Below are positions 1-7,888 of a stretch of 15,726 nt of DNA, piece by piece (the first letter of the stretch is position 1; every line of letters starts with the position of its first letter). The stretch comes from Eubacteriales bacterium. Lineage in GTDB: Bacteria > Bacillota_A > Clostridia > Christensenellales > Aristaeellaceae. The notes beneath the pieces are model-generated. The model did no database searches. It was not told the origin of the DNA and saw only the letters and a list, made by a program, of their open reading frames with translations. The translations under genes and the position numbers were made by a program. Location of the stretch: NCBI GenBank assembly GCA_028692205.1, contig JAQUXV010000021.1, forward strand, positions 1 through 15,726, written 5' to 3'.

Positions 1-78
1 GAGAAGTTTGAGGAGGCGGCCTCCCTGCGGGATGAGATCAGGGTGCTTACCCAACAGCAGAAGGTGCGTGATAAATAA
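1..78 (+). CDS. mcsA: McsA, C-terminal fragment (UVR domain end; 5' part outside window)
   Basis: Only the last 25 codons and a TAA stop are inside the window. They read as the end of a UVR motif (FEEAASLRDEIRVL at visible residues 3-16) followed by a short basic tail. McsA is the zinc-finger/UVR activator of the McsB protein-arginine kinase. In Bacillota it normally ends in exactly this UVR segment and is normally preceded by ctsR, which would lie to the left. The TAA stop overlaps the mcsB ATG by one base (TAATG), so the two are translationally coupled. Identification rests on the motif plus the mcsB-clpC context. UvrB and UvrC carry the same motif, but that context makes them unlikely. Confidence 0.85.
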   Translation, partial: EKFEEAASLRDEIRVLTQQQKVRDK

Positions 79-1085
79 TGATGGATTCGCAAAACGGCGT
101 TGCCGTATCGTGCCGGGTAAGGCTGGCGCGTAACTATTACGATCTTCCGTTCTCCAACGTCGAACGTCCGGAGAATGCGAACCTTTGTGTTGATCGCGCC
201 CTGAAAGCTTTGCAGAGCGATGAAGGCGAAAATCCGTTTTCACTTTACAGACTAAAGGACATGAATAAGATAGATCAACTGTCCCTGATGGAACAGCATT
301 TGATCAGCCGTGATCTGCTTACCCATAGCGATGTCGGCGCAGCGTTGATTCGCGGCGACCGTCATGTGAGCGTAATGGTCAACGAAGAGGACCACCTGCG
401 CATCCAGGCGATGCTGGATGGTTTGGCGCTGGCCGGTGCCGCGGAGATGGCGTTTGACGCCGAGGAGAAGTTGGCGACGGTTTGCGATTTTTCTTTCGAT
501 AATCAACTGGGCTACCTCACCGCCTGCCCCACTAACACCGGCACCGGTATGCGCGCGTCCCTGATGCTGCACCTGCCGCTGTTAACCCGCTATAAACAGA
601 TGGGCAACGTATCCCAATCAGTTGCAAAGCTGGGGCTTACCATACGCGGCATCTACGGGGAAGGCAGCGAAGCGCTGGGCGATCTGTATCAGGTCAGCAA
701 TCAGGTAACCCTTGGCCGAACGGAAAAAGAGATCATTGAAGCCGTGACGGCCGTAGGGAAACAGTTGATTGATATGGAGAACTCGCTTCGCCATCGCGGC
801 GAGCAGGAAACCCTGTCCCTGCAAGACGGCGTTTGGCGCAGCTACGGCGCGCTGACTTACGCCCGGCAAATGGACGCGGACGAGTTTATGCGTCATTGGA
901 GCAACCTGCGGCTTGGCGTCGCAATGGGGCTGCTGTCCGTTCCCCTTTCTACGGTGGATGAACTGCTGGCTTCGGCGCAGGACGCACACGCAAAGAAATT
1001 CAAGCACGCGCATGCCGACCTGCTATCCACCGATCAGGCGCGTTGCGTGATTATCCAGTCAAAACTGACCGCCAAGGAGGTTTAA
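78..1085 (+). CDS. mcsB: Protein-arginine kinase McsB
   Basis: McsB transfers phosphate from ATP to arginine side chains of misfolded proteins and of the CtsR repressor, marking them for ClpCP. The 335-residue product shows the phosphagen-kinase signatures in order: SCRVRLARN (11-19), VNEEDHLRIQ (101-110), CPTNTGTGMRASLMLHLP (150-167) and YGEGSEALGD (193-202) followed by SNQVTLG. Two things are unusual. Family members usually have about 30 residues before the RxRLARN motif, including a Trp and a GPxxDIVLSS stretch; here there are only about 10. An in-frame stop at 72-74 rules out a longer start. The C-terminal RDxxRA allosteric motif appears as TDQARC (318-323), keeping the D and second R but losing the first R and the A. 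A second ATG at 81 could also serve as start. The mcsB stop lies one base before clpC, and the clpC ribosome binding site is inside mcsB. Confidence 0.93.
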   Translation: MMDSQNGVAVSCRVRLARNYYDLPFSNVERPENANLCVDRALKALQSDEGENPFSLYRLKDMNKIDQLSLMEQHLISRDLLTHSDVGAALIRGDRHVSVMVNEEDHLRIQAMLDGLALAGAAEMAFDAEEKLATVCDFSFDNQLGYLTACPTNTGTGMRASLMLHLPLLTRYKQMGNVSQSVAKLGLTIRGIYGEGSEALGDLYQVSNQVTLGRTEKEIIEAVTAVGKQLIDMENSLRHRGEQETLSLQDGVWRSYGALTYARQMDADEFMRHWSNLRLGVAMGLLSVPLSTVDELLASAQDAHAKKFKHAHADLLSTDQARCVIIQSKLTAKEV

Positions 1086-1086
1086 T

Positions 1087-3576
1087 ATGGCGATTTTTGG
1101 ACGTTTTACCCAGCGGGCGCAGCAGGCTGTCGCATTTGCGCAGCAGTCCGCCGTGGCGTTGAAACAACATTATGTGGGCACCGAGCATATTCTGCTGGGG
1201 CTCCTGAAAGAACCCGGCCCGGTGATGAAGGCGCTTCTTCCCGAAAATATCAACTACGATACGGTGCTTGAAAAAGTGCGCGATCTGGTTGGCGAGGGTG
1301 ATGCACCCGTCAGCGGTATGCTGGAGTTGACGCCTCGCAGTAAAAAGATACTCGAAGGCAGCATTGCTGAGAGCAAAAAATTTAAGCACGCTTTTGTGGG
1401 CACCGAGCATTTCTGGCTTGCGTTGCTGCACGAGGGCGAGGGCGTCGCGGTAAGCCTCCTACGTGAAATGGATGTGGATACCGAGGATATTGCCCGCCGC
1501 CTCACGGAGGCGCTGCAAAACATCCAGCCCGACGGCGCGGAGGAAACCGGCGTACAGGAAGTGAAACGCAACGGCGGCAGCACCGAAACCGTGCTGGATA
1601 AGTACAGCCGCGACCTTACCAAAGCCGCTCAGGATGGCGAACTGGACCCTGTGATCGGCCGCAGCGCGGAGATTGAGCGCATTATCCAGATTTTAAGTCG
1701 CCGCACCAAAAACAACCCGGTACTCATCGGCGAGCCAGGCGTTGGTAAAAGCGCTGTGGCGGAGGGACTGGCGCAGCTGATCGCCTCCGGCAAAGTGCCG
1801 GAAATGCTGATCGGCAAACGTCTGTTGTCTCTCGATTTAGGCAGCATGATCGCCGGCAGTAAATACCGCGGCGAGTTTGAGGAACGCCTGAAGGATACGA
1901 TTAACGAGGTTCGCAAACAGGGCAACGTAATCCTCTTTATCGACGAATTCCATACGCTGGTGGGCGCGGGCAAAGCCGAAGGCAGCATGGACGCGGCTAA
2001 CATTTTGAAACCAGCGCTGGCGCGCGGTGAAATCCAGTGTATCGGCGCGACCACCATTGAGGAATACCGCAAGAATATCGAAAAAGACGCGGCACTCGAG
2101 CGCCGTTTCCAGCCGGTAAAAGTTGGCGAACCCTCCCCCAAGGAGGCTCTCGCGATCCTCAAAGGCCTGCGCGACCGTTACGAGGCGCATCATAAGGTAG
2201 AAATAACCGACGAGGCGCTGGAGGCTGCCGTTTCCCTTGGCGACCGTTATATCAGCGACCGTTTCCTGCCGGATAAGGCCATCGACCTGATGGACGAGGC
2301 CGCCTCCCGCGTGCGCCTGCGCAGTTTTACCACGCCGCCGGACGTGAAAGAGCAGGAAGAACGCTTGAAAGCCCTTAAGATGGAAAAAGAAGAAGCGGTT
2401 GCCCATCAGGATTTTGAAAAGGCTGCTTCCCTTCGCGACGAAGAGCATAAACTGAAAGACCTGATTGGCGAAAAACGCGCCGCGTGGGAGCAGAGCAAAA
2501 ACACCACCCACGACGTGGTAACCGAAGAGGATATCGCGCAGATCGTTTCCAGCTGGACGGGAATCCCGGTTAAAAAGATGACCGAGGACGAGAGTGAACG
2601 CCTGCTGCACATGGAGGATATTCTCCATAAACGCGTCATTGGGCAAAATGAAGCCATCAGCGCCGTCAGCCGCGCGCTTCGGCGCGCCCGCGCCGGTTTG
2701 CAGGACCCCAAGCGCCCCATCGGCTCGTTTATTTTCCTTGGCCCTACTGGCGTTGGTAAAACCGAGCTTTGCCGCGCGCTGGGCGAAGCGATGTTTGCCG
2801 ATGAAAACGCCGTGATTCGCATCGATATGAGCGAATACATGGAGAAGTTCAGCGTATCCCGCCTTGTGGGCTCCCCTCCGGGGTATGTCGGCTACGAAGA
2901 AGGCGGCCAGCTGACCAATAAGGTTCGCCAGAAACCGTACAGCGTCGTGTTGTTTGATGAGGTGGAGAAAGCCCACCCCGATGTGTTCAACATTCTGCTG
3001 CAGATTCTGGAAGATGGGCGGCTGACCGACAGCGACGGCCGCGTGGTGAACTTTAAAAACACCATTATCGTGATGACCAGCAACGCCGGAGCGCACAGCA
3101 TCACCAACGCCCGCTCGCTGGGCTTCGGCGGCGGCACCGAGACCGTACGCGACTACGAAAAGATGAAAGAACGCGTGATGGCCGAAGTCAAGGACGTGTT
3201 CCGCCCCGAGTTTATCAACCGCGTGGACGACCTGATCGTTTTCCACGCGCTCGAACCGGACGATATTCAAAAGATCGCCGCGCTGATGCTGGAGAACGTA
3301 TCCAAGCGTCTTGCTGAACACGGCATGCGCCTGAACTACGACGATGAAGTCGTGAAATTTCTCGCTACCGAAGGGTACGACGCCAATTTTGGCGCGCGGC
3401 CCCTGCGCCGCACGATTCAGCGGCTGGTGGAGGACGCCCTCAGCGAAGAAATTATCGCGGGCCGCGTAGCGCTGGGCGATGCCGTGCGCCTGAACGTGAA
3501 GGACAACAAGATCGTGTTCCATAAGGAGGGGCTGGTAGCGCCCCAGAATACCCAGCTATCTGCCAGCAAAACCTGA
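1087..3576 (+). CDS. clpC: ATP-dependent Clp protease ATP-binding subunit ClpC
   Basis: This is a Hsp100 unfoldase that feeds substrates to ClpP; in Gram-positives it recognises phospho-arginine-marked proteins. The 829-residue length is typical. Domains in order are: two Clp-N repeats (about 1-145), each with a GTEH motif (E33 and E107, matching the known phospho-arginine-binding glutamates of Bacillus ClpC); NBD1 with Walker A GEPGVGKS (216-223) and Walker B ending D286-E287; a short UVR-type middle domain (about 430-465, FEKAASLRDE at 443-452); and NBD2 with Walker A GPTGVGKT (552-559), Walker B LFDE (622-625) and an LGF tripeptide (678-680) in the ClpP-loop region. The short middle domain excludes ClpB. 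An AAGGAGG at 1074-1080, inside mcsB, sits 6 bases before the ATG. It is transcribed with mcsA and mcsB; the CtsR operator expected for this operon would be upstream of the window. Confidence 0.97.
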   Translation: MAIFGRFTQRAQQAVAFAQQSAVALKQHYVGTEHILLGLLKEPGPVMKALLPENINYDTVLEKVRDLVGEGDAPVSGMLELTPRSKKILEGSIAESKKFKHAFVGTEHFWLALLHEGEGVAVSLLREMDVDTEDIARRLTEALQNIQPDGAEETGVQEVKRNGGSTETVLDKYSRDLTKAAQDGELDPVIGRSAEIERIIQILSRRTKNNPVLIGEPGVGKSAVAEGLAQLIASGKVPEMLIGKRLLSLDLGSMIAGSKYRGEFEERLKDTINEVRKQGNVILFIDEFHTLVGAGKAEGSMDAANILKPALARGEIQCIGATTIEEYRKNIEKDAALERRFQPVKVGEPSPKEALAILKGLRDRYEAHHKVEITDEALEAAVSLGDRYISDRFLPDKAIDLMDEAASRVRLRSFTTPPDVKEQEERLKALKMEKEEAVAHQDFEKAASLRDEEHKLKDLIGEKRAAWEQSKNTTHDVVTEEDIAQIVSSWTGIPVKKMTEDESERLLHMEDILHKRVIGQNEAISAVSRALRRARAGLQDPKRPIGSFIFLGPTGVGKTELCRALGEAMFADENAVIRIDMSEYMEKFSVSRLVGSPPGYVGYEEGGQLTNKVRQKPYSVVLFDEVEKAHPDVFNILLQILEDGRLTDSDGRVVNFKNTIIVMTSNAGAHSITNARSLGFGGGTETVRDYEKMKERVMAEVKDVFRPEFINRVDDLIVFHALEPDDIQKIAALMLENVSKRLAEHGMRLNYDDEVVKFLATEGYDANFGARPLRRTIQRLVEDALSEEIIAGRVALGDAVRLNVKDNKIVFHKEGLVAPQNTQLSASKT

Positions 3577-3583
3577 TCATCTT

Positions 3584-3612
3584 GCCAAAGCCGCGTTCGC
3601 GCGGCTTTTGGC
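3584..3612 (+). terminator. Hairpin after clpC, probable intrinsic terminator or attenuator
   Basis: GCCAAAGCCGCG (3584-3595), loop TTCG, then CGCGGCTTTTGGC (3600-3612) form a 12-pair stem with one bulged T. The inner GC-rich stem followed by TTTT (3606-3609) is the classic terminator layout, but the U tract is only four long. The hairpin sits 8 bases past the clpC stop and 18 bases before the likely helicase start, so it may be a partial terminator. Confidence 0.6.
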
Positions 3613-3630
3613 GGTTATGGAGTGGACAAC

Positions 3631-5913
3631 GTGAACGTTGATCAATGGATTGCCACCCACAAAGCCGATCCAGCCTTTATGGCGAATGTTACGGCCTGGA
3701 AAACCCTGCCCGCCTCCGATGGCAAGTATGTCGATTTTCCCGAAACGCTGGACAGCCGCATCCAAACCGTGCTGCGGTCGCGCGGCATCCATCGGCTGTA
3801 CACGCATCAGGCGGAAAGCTTTCAGGCGGCGCAGGCAGGCCGTGATTTTGTCGTGGTAACCCCCACGGCCAGCGGCAAAACCATGTGTTATAACCTGCCC
3901 GTTTTAACCGCGATTATGCGCAACCCCGATGCCCGCGCGCTGTACCTGTTCCCCACCAAGGCGCTCTCCGCCGACCAGGCCAGCGAACTGTACGAGCTGG
4001 TCGAGGCGCTGGGCGTGGATGTGAAGGCCTATACCTACGACGGGGACACGCAAGGCGCGGCTCGCAAGGCGATCCGGCAGGCGGGGCATATTGTGGTGAC
4101 CAATCCGGATATGCTCCATTCCAACATTCTGCCCAACCACACCAAGTGGGTCAAACTGTTTGAAAACCTGCAGTACATCGTGATCGATGAAATTCATACC
4201 TACCGCGGCGTATTCGGCAGTAATCTGGCCAATGTGCTGCGGCGGTTGCTTCGCCTCTGCGAGTTTTACGGCAGTCACCCGCGCTTTATTCTGTGCAGCG
4301 CCACCATTGCCAACCCGGAGGAACTGGCGACAACGCTGATCGGCAGGCCCGTCGTGAAAATCGATAACAACGGCGCCCCCATGGGCGAGCGCCATTTCGT
4401 GTTTTACAATCCGCCGATTATCAACCGCCAGCTGGGGATTCGCAACGGTGTCGTGGGCGAAACACGGGAGATCGCAAGCCAGCTGCTCGCAAACGGCATC
4501 CCAACCATCGTGTTTGCCAAAAGCCGCATTCAAGTGGAAGTACTTACCCGTTATATGAAAGACCAGGCGCGTGATCCCTACGGTTTTTCCGGCCGGGTAC
4601 GCGGCTACCGCGGCGGATACCTGCCGAGCGAGCGTCGCGCAATCGAGAAGGGGCTTCGCGCGGGCGAGATTGACATGGTCGTCTCTACCAACGCACTGGA
4701 ACTGGGCATCGATATCGGCTCGCTGACCGCCTGCGTGCTGTGCGGTTATCCGGGCACCATCGCGAGCACATGGCAGCAGGCCGGGCGCGCGGGCCGCCGA
4801 AAGGATACCGCGCTCACGATCATGGTAGCGTCTTCAGCTCCCATTGACCAATATATGGTAAGTCATCCCGAATACTTTCTTTCCCAATCGCCGGAGAATG
4901 CGCTGCTGCACCCGGATAACCTGTATATTTTGCTTTCGCACATCAAGTGTGCGGCGTACGAGCTGCCCTTTGAGGATGACGAACGCTTCGGTAACGTTAA
5001 GGATACGGCGCAATTTTTGGATTTTCTTTCGGAAAGCGGCATCCTGCGGCATGTCGGCGGCAAGTATCATTGGTCCGCGGAGGATTTTCCCGCCAGCGAA
5101 ATCAGCCTGAGATCGGCTTCGGCGGAAAATTTTGTGATCATCGACATAACCAATCCGGCGCATCACCGCGTAATCGGCGAGATGGACCGTTACACCGTGC
5201 CGATGCTGTTGCATGAAAACGCCATTTATATGCACGAGGCCAGACAGTATCAGGTGGAGAAGCTGGATTTTAATGCCTGCAAGGCGTTTCTTCGCGCGGT
5301 GGACGTGGATTATTATACCGACGCCGACCTGAACGTAAGTCTGAGCGTGTTGGACGAGCTGAAACAGAAGGAGCTTGCAAACGGGGTCACCGTAACACTT
5401 GGCGAGCTGAAAATCACCACGATCGTAAAAATCTTTAAGAAAATGAAATTGGACACCCATGAAAACCTCGGCTTTGGCCCCGTGCGCATCCCCGAAATGG
5501 ATATGCACACCATCGGCCTGTGGTGGACGATTCCGCAAAGCGTCTCCTCCCGGTTCTCGAACGACGATCTGCAGGGCGCGTTGGTCGGCATCGCCAACCT
5601 GATGGGCATCGTGGCGCCGCTTTACCTGATGTGTGCTCCAAGGGATATCAAGGTGATTTATCAGGTAAAAGCGCCGCAAACCGAACTGCCGACCCTGTTC
5701 CTGTACGATACCTATCCGGGCGGCGTAGGTTTGAGCGAAAAAGCGTACGAGATGCAGGTGCTGCTGTTGGAGCACGCGTTGAGCATTTTGGAGAATTGTG
5801 CCTGCGACAACGGCTGCCCAAGTTGCGTCGGGCCGGAAACCGAGGTCGGCAAGAATGGTAAAGCGATCGCGCGGCACGTTTTACGGGGGTTGATCGAAGC
5901 ATGCCAAGCCTGA
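3631..5913 (+). CDS. mrfA: DEAH-box DNA helicase with DUF1998-type zinc site, MrfA (YprA)-like
   Basis: This is a superfamily-2 helicase. In Bacillus subtilis the homologue MrfA works with exonuclease MrfB to repair mitomycin C adducts independently of UvrABC. With GTG at 3631 as start (760 residues), motif I TPTASGKT is at 77-84, DEIH at 186-189, SAT at 223-225, and motif VI QAGRAGR at 383-389. The C-terminal part ends in a four-cysteine cluster (C723, C725, C729, C732; CACDNGCPSC), the zinc-binding feature of MrfA and the DUF1998 family. A GTG at 3622 is also open, but GGAG at 3619-3622 is correctly spaced (8 bases) only for 3631. The gene overlaps the next one by 13 bases. Length and the exonuclease neighbour favour MrfA over Lhr, or over the DISARM proteins DrmA/DrmB. 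Its role in mitomycin-type damage here is inferred from homology. Confidence 0.9.
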   Translation: MNVDQWIATHKADPAFMANVTAWKTLPASDGKYVDFPETLDSRIQTVLRSRGIHRLYTHQAESFQAAQAGRDFVVVTPTASGKTMCYNLPVLTAIMRNPDARALYLFPTKALSADQASELYELVEALGVDVKAYTYDGDTQGAARKAIRQAGHIVVTNPDMLHSNILPNHTKWVKLFENLQYIVIDEIHTYRGVFGSNLANVLRRLLRLCEFYGSHPRFILCSATIANPEELATTLIGRPVVKIDNNGAPMGERHFVFYNPPIINRQLGIRNGVVGETREIASQLLANGIPTIVFAKSRIQVEVLTRYMKDQARDPYGFSGRVRGYRGGYLPSERRAIEKGLRAGEIDMVVSTNALELGIDIGSLTACVLCGYPGTIASTWQQAGRAGRRKDTALTIMVASSAPIDQYMVSHPEYFLSQSPENALLHPDNLYILLSHIKCAAYELPFEDDERFGNVKDTAQFLDFLSESGILRHVGGKYHWSAEDFPASEISLRSASAENFVIIDITNPAHHRVIGEMDRYTVPMLLHENAIYMHEARQYQVEKLDFNACKAFLRAVDVDYYTDADLNVSLSVLDELKQKELANGVTVTLGELKITTIVKIFKKMKLDTHENLGFGPVRIPEMDMHTIGLWWTIPQSVSSRFSNDDLQGALVGIANLMGIVAPLYLMCAPRDIKVIYQVKAPQTELPTLFLYDTYPGGVGLSEKAYEMQVLLLEHALSILENCACDNGCPSCVGPETEVGKNGKAIARHVLRGLIEACQA

Positions 5914-7064
5914 TGGATAAACTTCGCATGATCGACTCCGGCGCCTCGAAACGGGAAACCGTTCCTGCTCCCGAAAGTGCTCCGCTGGAGTGTTATCGCC
6001 GCAGCGAGCGCTTTCCCCTATCGTCCTTCAGCGATTTCAGGCACCTTTCCGTGCCTGTTTTACGGGAAATTTATGGAATTGAGTTTCCCAAAAAAGTGAA
6101 AGCGGAGGATCTGCTGTTTTTGGACACCGAAACGACCGGCCTTTCCGGCGGTGCGGGAACCATCGCCTTTGAAGTGGGGCTGGGGTATGTCAGCGGCGGG
6201 CATTTCATTACCGAACAGTTTTTAATGCGCGATTATCCCGAAGAACCGCTGATGCTTTCCGAGATTGCCCGTTTTACAGGCGCTTTTCCCATTCTGGTAA
6301 CCTTTAACGGAAAAACGTTCGATGCGCCGCTATTGGAAAACCGGTTTGTAATGAACCGCATAGCAGGGAAAAAGCTGCCTGAATGCCACGCGGACGTGCT
6401 GCACGCCGCGCGCCGGGTGTGGAAACTCCGGCTTGGCCGCTGTACGCTGCAGAAGCTGGAGAATGCCGTGCTCGGCGTATCCCGTGAGGACGATTTGCCC
6501 GGCGAGCAGGTGCCGGAAACCTATTTCCGATACCTGAAAAACCATGATTTCGGACCAATGGAGCGAATACTGGAGCACAACCGGCAGGACGTTGTAAGCC
6601 TCGCGCAGCTTTTCTTTTTCCTTTGCCAACTGTATGCCCTGCCGGAAACCGCATCTGAGCCGGAAGACCTGATTTCGCTGGCAAAGTCGATGCAAAAGAG
6701 GGGCTCGGCACAGAAGGCGAAAAAGTGCTACCGTCTTGCCGCAAACGGGGACCGGAAGGCCGACGCTTTCGCCGCGCTGGCGGCACAGGAGAAGCGGGAA
6801 GGCCGAGCCGGCAGCGCCGTAAAGCTGTACTCCGCCATGCTTGCCCTGGGCGAAGAACCCGTGCTTGCCTGCGTTGGCCTTGCAAAGCTGTACGAGCACC
6901 AGTATCGCGACGCGGAACAGGCGCTGGTGTATGTTCGTCAAGCGCTGCTGCTGTTGTCGGAACCCAGCCTTACGGCAACCGAAGCTGTACAACAGCAGCG
7001 AAATGCGCTACAATACCGTTATGCGCGCTTGCGACGCAAGATCGCGAACGTACCAAAACCTTAG
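5901..7064 (+). CDS. mrfB: DEDDh exonuclease with C-terminal TPR region, MrfB (YprB)-like
   Basis: This is an RNase H-fold 3'-5' exonuclease, the partner of MrfA in adduct repair. Catalytic residues are visible in the expected order: Exo I LFLDTETTGL with D75 and E77, Exo II TFNGKTFDAPLL with D141, a DVLHAARRVWKLRLG segment (165-179), and Exo III HNRQD with H226 and D230, which is the DEDDh type. Residues from about 255 to 387 are helical and TPR-like, as in Bacillus MrfB. The 387-residue length is slightly below the Bacillus protein. The ATG at 5901 overlaps the helicase end by 13 bases and has a GGGGG run 11 bases upstream. An ATG at 5913 overlaps the helicase stop by one base (TGATG) and is a possible alternative start. 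The tight overlap indicates translational coupling with the helicase. Confidence 0.88.
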   Translation: MPSLMDKLRMIDSGASKRETVPAPESAPLECYRRSERFPLSSFSDFRHLSVPVLREIYGIEFPKKVKAEDLLFLDTETTGLSGGAGTIAFEVGLGYVSGGHFITEQFLMRDYPEEPLMLSEIARFTGAFPILVTFNGKTFDAPLLENRFVMNRIAGKKLPECHADVLHAARRVWKLRLGRCTLQKLENAVLGVSREDDLPGEQVPETYFRYLKNHDFGPMERILEHNRQDVVSLAQLFFFLCQLYALPETASEPEDLISLAKSMQKRGSAQKAKKCYRLAANGDRKADAFAALAAQEKREGRAGSAVKLYSAMLALGEEPVLACVGLAKLYEHQYRDAEQALVYVRQALLLLSEPSLTATEAVQQQRNALQYRYARLRRKIANVPKP

Positions 7065-7075
7065 GAGGACAAGAC

Positions 7076-7765
7076 ATGAGCTTGATCGCAACCGTTAAAG
7101 CCCGCCTCGCGGCGCAAAAACTATCCAAAGGCCAAACCGCCGAAGCAAAGAAATTGTACGAGGAAGCGGTCGCCGCCGGGCTTACCGACCCGCGTTATTT
7201 GCTGAGCTACTCCGTACTGATGATTCGCGACGGCGAATTCCAGAAAGCGCGCGAGTTGCTGGTGAAGCATCAGAAAAGCCCTTATCTTAACGAAGAGAGC
7301 AAGCGCCAGCTTTTTGTAAATTATGCCGCTTGCGTGTATAAACTTGGGGATCTTCCCAAAGGTATCACCGTACTGGAAAACCAGCACGCCAAGGAGCCCA
7401 GCGGGCTGGTATACGAAACGCTCGGTTACCTGTACATCGAAGCCGGGGATAAGGAAAAGGCGCTTGCCTACAACCAGGAAGCGCTTGAATACGACGACGA
7501 AGACCCCATTACGCTGGACAACCTTGGGCAAACGTATTATCGGCTTATCGGCGACAAGAAGAAGGCGCTGGAATACTTCAAAAGAGCCATCGAGTTAAAG
7601 CCGGGCCAGATTGACACGCTTTATTTCCTGGCACAGTACGATCTGGAAGCAGGCGACAAGGCCGCCGCAAAAGAAAAGCTGAAAACGTCGCTGAACGGCC
7701 GCTTCTCCCCGCTGAATTTCTCCACCAAGGAGAAAGTGAACGAAATTCTGAAAACCCTGGAATAA
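7076..7765 (+). CDS. Small TPR-repeat protein, third gene of the mrfAB operon
   Basis: A 229-residue soluble protein made almost entirely of tetratricopeptide repeats. Helical-pair units are recognisable at about 40-65, 75-110, 112-145 (LVYETLGYLYIEAGDKEKAL), 146-180 (TLDNLGQTYYRLIGDKKKAL) and 183-210. The best conserved shows the canonical pattern of Leu/Gly/Tyr in helix A and Ala in helix B. There is no signal peptide, membrane segment or catalytic motif, so a scaffold or adaptor role is the most that can be inferred. The start is set by AGGAGG at 7063-7068, seven bases before ATG 7076. The same frame is open further upstream, but that part overlaps the exonuclease gene and reads as Arg-rich noise. 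The exonuclease stop lies 11 bases upstream, so co-transcription with mrfA and mrfB is likely. A strong terminator follows. Confidence 0.85.
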   Translation: MSLIATVKARLAAQKLSKGQTAEAKKLYEEAVAAGLTDPRYLLSYSVLMIRDGEFQKARELLVKHQKSPYLNEESKRQLFVNYAACVYKLGDLPKGITVLENQHAKEPSGLVYETLGYLYIEAGDKEKALAYNQEALEYDDEDPITLDNLGQTYYRLIGDKKKALEYFKRAIELKPGQIDTLYFLAQYDLEAGDKAAAKEKLKTSLNGRFSPLNFSTKEKVNEILKTLE

Positions 7766-7770
7766 GCACT

Positions 7771-7795
7771 ACAACGTTCCGGCTGCAACCGTTGT
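7771..7795 (+). other. Imperfect stem-loop just after the TPR gene
   Basis: ACAACGTT (7771-7778) can pair with AACCGTTGT (7787-7795) with one bulged C, leaving an 8-base loop. There is no T tract behind it. It may stabilise the 3' end of the transcript ahead of the real terminator at 7810-7836, or be incidental. Confidence 0.35.
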
Positions 7796-7809
7796 GCCAT
7801 ATAACATTT

Positions 7810-7836
7810 CGCCCCCTTGTGGGGCGTTATTTTTTT
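7810..7836 (+). terminator. Strong Rho-independent terminator ending the helicase-exonuclease-TPR operon
   Basis: CGCCCC (7810-7815), loop CTTGT, GGGGCG (7821-7826), then TTA and seven T (7830-7836). The flanking ATAAC (7801-7805) and GTTAT (7826-7830) could extend the stem. It separates the repair operon from the next promoter, whose -35 begins about ten bases later. Confidence 0.92.
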
Positions 7837-7846
7837 GTAAAATCAC

Positions 7847-7875
7847 TTGACAGTCAAAAAAGATTATGGTTTAAT
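7847..7875 (+). promoter_or_regulatory. Sigma-A-type promoter for the XRE-cupin/potABCD operon
   Basis: TTGACA (7847-7852) is a perfect -35. TTTAAT (7870-7875) matches the -10 consensus at five of six positions. The spacer is exactly 17 bases. Transcription would start near 7882, giving a leader of about 60 bases before the GTG at 7945. It is the only convincing promoter upstream of the pot genes. Confidence 0.85.
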
Positions 7876-7888
7876 ATTGCCTGTTTCG

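Noticed and set aside
1837..3522. A 561-codon open frame on the minus strand inside clpC
   Set aside because: It is antisense to a full, highly conserved ClpC; its translation is rich in His, Gln and Phe without any domain, and there is no ribosome binding site. It is a by-product of codon usage.
1087..3576. ClpB disaggregase instead of ClpC
   Set aside because: The middle domain is a short UVR-type segment, not the long ClpB coiled coil, and the gene follows mcsA-mcsB.
4834..5877. A 347-codon minus-strand frame inside the helicase gene
   Set aside because: Antisense shadow of a helicase with all motifs intact; no recognisable protein features.
6725..7075. Upstream extension of the TPR gene to a 346-residue protein
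   Set aside because: The extra part overlaps the exonuclease gene, is Arg/Ala-rich noise, and the AGGAGG site fits ATG 7076 instead.
3631..7765. Anti-phage system such as DISARM (helicase plus DUF1998-type protein)
   Set aside because: No methyltransferase or PLD-type gene is present, and a single helicase with a C-terminal four-Cys site plus a DEDDh exonuclease matches the MrfA/MrfB repair pair.
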